The notes under the pieces were generated by a model. The model had not been told where the DNA came from and did no database searches. It worked only from the letters and a program-made list of their open reading frames with translations. The position numbers were made by a program, and so were the translations under genes. From positions 1 through 64,000 of the forward strand of contig NZ_SKCD01000020.1 of assembly GCF_006542765.1 (NCBI RefSeq): 64,000 nt of DNA, read 5' to 3'. Shown here piece by piece: positions 61,992-64,000 of this stretch; the stretch's first letter is position 1; every line of letters starts with the position of its first letter. Origin of the DNA: Paenibacillus luteus. Its GTDB lineage: Bacteria > Bacillota > Bacilli > Paenibacillales > Paenibacillaceae.

Positions 61992-62036
61992 TGGACTGGC
62001 AGCTCAATCTGGGCTGCCAGTCCATCATGCTTTTAC
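61992..62036 (+). terminator. Hairpin after the YhcN-type gene
   Basis: ATGGACTGGCAGC pairs perfectly with GCTGCCAGTCCAT; the tail (CATGCTTTTACAT) is only moderately T-rich. Confidence 0.7.
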
Positions 62037-62065
62037 ATATCGTTATGCGGCTGGGAGGAATATCG

Positions 62066-62800
62066 TTGATCATGATGAGACGGAGTGTGCTTCTGCTGTT
62101 CATAGCCTTATTGTTGGCGGGTTTTGGCGTTCCCGTGAAAAAAGACCGTTTTTTTTACGAGCAACGGGGAGAGATCGTTTGGGAGGTTCCAACCGACGAC
62201 AAGAAAATTGCTTTAACCTTTGATGATGGTCCATTTCCTAAAACGACGGATATGATTTTGGATTTATTGAAGAAATACAATGCAAAGGCAACCTTTTTTG
62301 TGCTTGGCAACAAGGTTGAGCGTTATCCGGAGACGATCAAGCGGGAAATTGCCGAAGGGCATGAGGTAGCCAATCATACGTTTAATCATGTGTACTTTCA
62401 GCGATCGATCAGTCAAGCGACAATCAGGGATGAAATTGTAAAAACGGAAAATGCGCTGGAGGCGTTGACGGGGAAAAAACCGCAGTTATTTCGGCCTCCC
62501 GGAGGCTTTTATAATGAGCATTCCATTGAAATAGCCAAAACGCTAGGGTATACAACGATCATGTGGTCCTGGCATCAGGATACGAATGATTGGAAGAGCC
62601 CCGGCGTAAACAAGATTGTTAACAAAGTGCTGAATAATGCGCGAAACGGCGATATCGTATTGCTGCATGATTATATACCGGGATCGATGCAGACGGTTAA
62701 AGCATTGGACAAAATTTTGGATGAGCTAAGCAAGCGAGGGTATGAATTCGTGACGGTAACGGAACTCATGAATACCATGATGGATGTTCCGACACATTAA
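62066..62800 (+). CDS. Polysaccharide deacetylase (NodB family, PdaB/PgdA-like)
   Basis: About 244 aa. One N-terminal helix (SVLLLFIALLLAGFGVPV) then the NodB domain in its usual order: ALTFDDGPFP, NHTFNHVYF, LFRPPGGFYN, MWSWHQDTNDW and IVLLHDY. All catalytic residues are present. TTG 62066 fits GGGAGG by spacing; ATG 62072 or 62075 are alternatives. The in-frame ATG at 61991 lies inside the upstream hairpin. A peptidoglycan substrate, perhaps spore cortex, is inference from family and neighbours. Confidence 0.88.
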   Translation: MIMMRRSVLLLFIALLLAGFGVPVKKDRFFYEQRGEIVWEVPTDDKKIALTFDDGPFPKTTDMILDLLKKYNAKATFFVLGNKVERYPETIKREIAEGHEVANHTFNHVYFQRSISQATIRDEIVKTENALEALTGKKPQLFRPPGGFYNEHSIEIAKTLGYTTIMWSWHQDTNDWKSPGVNKIVNKVLNNARNGDIVLLHDYIPGSMQTVKALDKILDELSKRGYEFVTVTELMNTMMDVPTH

Positions 62801-62960
62801 TAAGCTCAGAGTAGAGCTTGTAATGCAATAGCGATAGACGAAGGGAGCTCTCAGATGCGAGCTCTCTATTGGCATATCCGATTTTGAAAAAATTCATATA
62901 GACGATTTTTAGGCATGCTATGGACAAATTATAGGATATTTCGTGTTTTGGCTAAGGGGC

Positions 62961-62989
62961 TTGACCTCGTTCTGGCCTTGCAGTAATAA
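62961..62989 (+). promoter_or_regulatory. Promoter of the sensor kinase gene
   Basis: TTGACC (62961-62966), 17 bases, TAATAA (62984-62989). Confidence 0.65.
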
Positions 62990-63025
62990 TTAGCGATATG
63001 ATTCGTATTTGATTATATTATCGTG

Positions 63026-64000
63026 ATGGAGATGAGCTCCTTGACTTTCCTGAGAAAACTTTCGATTCGCTCCCAGCTCTTAATACTGGCTGCATCCTCT
63101 ATTGCTGTTATCCTGATTATCATCTTGCATACGTATTCGATGATGTCCGGGATGATTACGAAAAACCATGAAGAATATGTGAGGCAGACCGTCACGGAAA
63201 TTCATAAAAACGTGATTTCCAACAAAGACGTAGTTAATCGGCTCATGCAAAATATATCCTACAATGAAGAGGTGCAGAGCTTTCTCGTTGAGCAAAACCC
63301 ATTGCGCCGTTATGAGATGTTCAAAAAATTAAGCCAGCTCATCACGAATCAAAAGGAGCTGAAGGATGGCGTCCTCGATATCGTTATTTCTGGAAATAAT
63401 GGCGGCTGGGTCGATATTAACGGTGGCAATCCCTATGTGGCGCCGTTGATAAGCAAGCTGCCCAAAACAAAATTTAATGCTTATTATGTTGGGATGCAGA
63501 CGTTTGGCGGCTCATATGGCTCGGCTGAAGGGCTTATATTCGCGACATCAATTACGTATATGCAGCCTGGAGAATTGTTTAATACGAATGTGGGCACGCT
63601 CTTTTTTATCATCAGTCCGAAAGCGCTTGCAGGTGAAGAGGAATATGCCATGAAAAATACGAGCACGCAAATTTATTTGTTGGACCGCGATCACAAAATT
63701 ATTACAAGCAATACAGAAAACAAGATCGGAACGGCTTTGCCAGAGGATCTCAACATTAGCGGGCAAAGCAATGACCAGCAAACGGTGCTGTGGAAAAATA
63801 AATCCTACGTCATGCAAACCGACAACTTGCCTGATATTGATGGCGTTATCCTTAGCATGGCGCCGAAGGATGAATTGCTGCGTGACCTAAGAAAGATTCG
63901 TGAGGTAGAACTTACGATTCTAGGCATTTGCCTGCTTCTGCTGGCTGTTCCGTTTACATTTATTATTAACAATATTTTGCGGCCGCTCAAAAAAATGATG
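63026..64000 (+). CDS. YesM-type sensor histidine kinase, N-terminal part (runs off window)
   Basis: A frame open to the window end encodes at least 325 residues: LRKLSIRSQLLILAASSIAV, a first helix (about residues 17-38), an extracytoplasmic Cache-type sensor of about 250 residues, and a second helix (LTILGICLLLLAVPFTFII). The start of HAMP (NNILRPLKKMM) closes the visible part. This is the build of the YesM/sensory-kinase family that, with an AraC-type YesN regulator, controls sugar uptake genes. Start may be ATG 63026, ATG 63032 or TTG 63041 (GGAG upstream). Confidence 0.8.
   Translation, partial: MEMSSLTFLRKLSIRSQLLILAASSIAVILIIILHTYSMMSGMITKNHEEYVRQTVTEIHKNVISNKDVVNRLMQNISYNEEVQSFLVEQNPLRRYEMFKKLSQLITNQKELKDGVLDIVISGNNGGWVDINGGNPYVAPLISKLPKTKFNAYYVGMQTFGGSYGSAEGLIFATSITYMQPGELFNTNVGTLFFIISPKALAGEEEYAMKNTSTQIYLLDRDHKIITSNTENKIGTALPEDLNISGQSNDQQTVLWKNKSYVMQTDNLPDIDGVILSMAPKDELLRDLRKIREVELTILGICLLLLAVPFTFIINNILRPLKKMM

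Overview
The window looks like a chromosomal segment of a spore-forming, low-to-mid GC Bacillota of the Paenibacillus/Cohnella type (family level is inference). The grounds are sporulation genes (a gamma-type SASP, YtxC, PrkA, a YhcN-type lipoprotein), Bacillales gene order (ytxC-thrS), Gram-positive envelope-stress genes (liaFSR), SAM-I, c-di-AMP and T-box leaders, and Shine-Dalgarno-rich starts. No rRNA, tRNA, CRISPR or prophage is visible. Only the left edge carries a mobile element: the end of an IS3-type insertion sequence running off the window at base 1.

Layout. 1-3.9 kb: IS end, then a sulfate ABC transporter operon (binding protein, two permeases, YezD-like protein, no ATPase) behind a structured leader. 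3.9-7 kb: a degenerate dihydroorotate-dehydrogenase domain fused to an internally duplicated membrane module, then a repeat-rich non-coding stretch and a 48-aa YqzM-like gene. 7-13.3 kb: uvrC, a CPBP membrane protease, and a c-di-AMP riboswitch controlling ktrB-ktrA potassium uptake. 13.3-18 kb: sdhCAB with a divergent LysR regulator. 18-22.7 kb: a leftward block (HxlR regulator, EamA transporter, PHP phosphatase, LysR regulator, CorA). 23-26.5 kb: SAM riboswitch and metA-metI-metC. 26.7-32.2 kb: mqnC, ytxC, T-box thrS, a 3D-domain cell-wall protein and a SASP.

32.3-44.5 kb: a soluble chemoreceptor of unusual domain order, amt, a repeat island, liaFSR, yugN, a membrane HtrA protease with an adjoining two-component system, and ispH. 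44.5-50.9 kb: DAHP synthase, a beta-type glutamine synthetase under a GlnR/TnrA-like site, serC, an orphan response regulator, trmL and an AbrB-like regulator. 51-56.6 kb: a 30-aa membrane peptide, an aminotransferase, a DUF2161 protein, prkA and a HemAT-like globin sensor. 56.6-62.8 kb: a coupled ATP-grasp / alpha-E / transglutaminase cluster, then two NodB polysaccharide deacetylases around a spore lipoprotein gene. The right edge cuts a YesM-type sensor kinase.

How it fits together: most of the window is core metabolism (sulfur and methionine, nitrogen, aromatic and serine synthesis, respiration, menaquinone) plus envelope homeostasis and sporulation. The least explained parts are the DHODH-like/membrane fusion, the ATP-grasp/alpha-E/transglutaminase operon, the MCP with a C-terminal Cache-like region, and several families of structured intergenic repeats.
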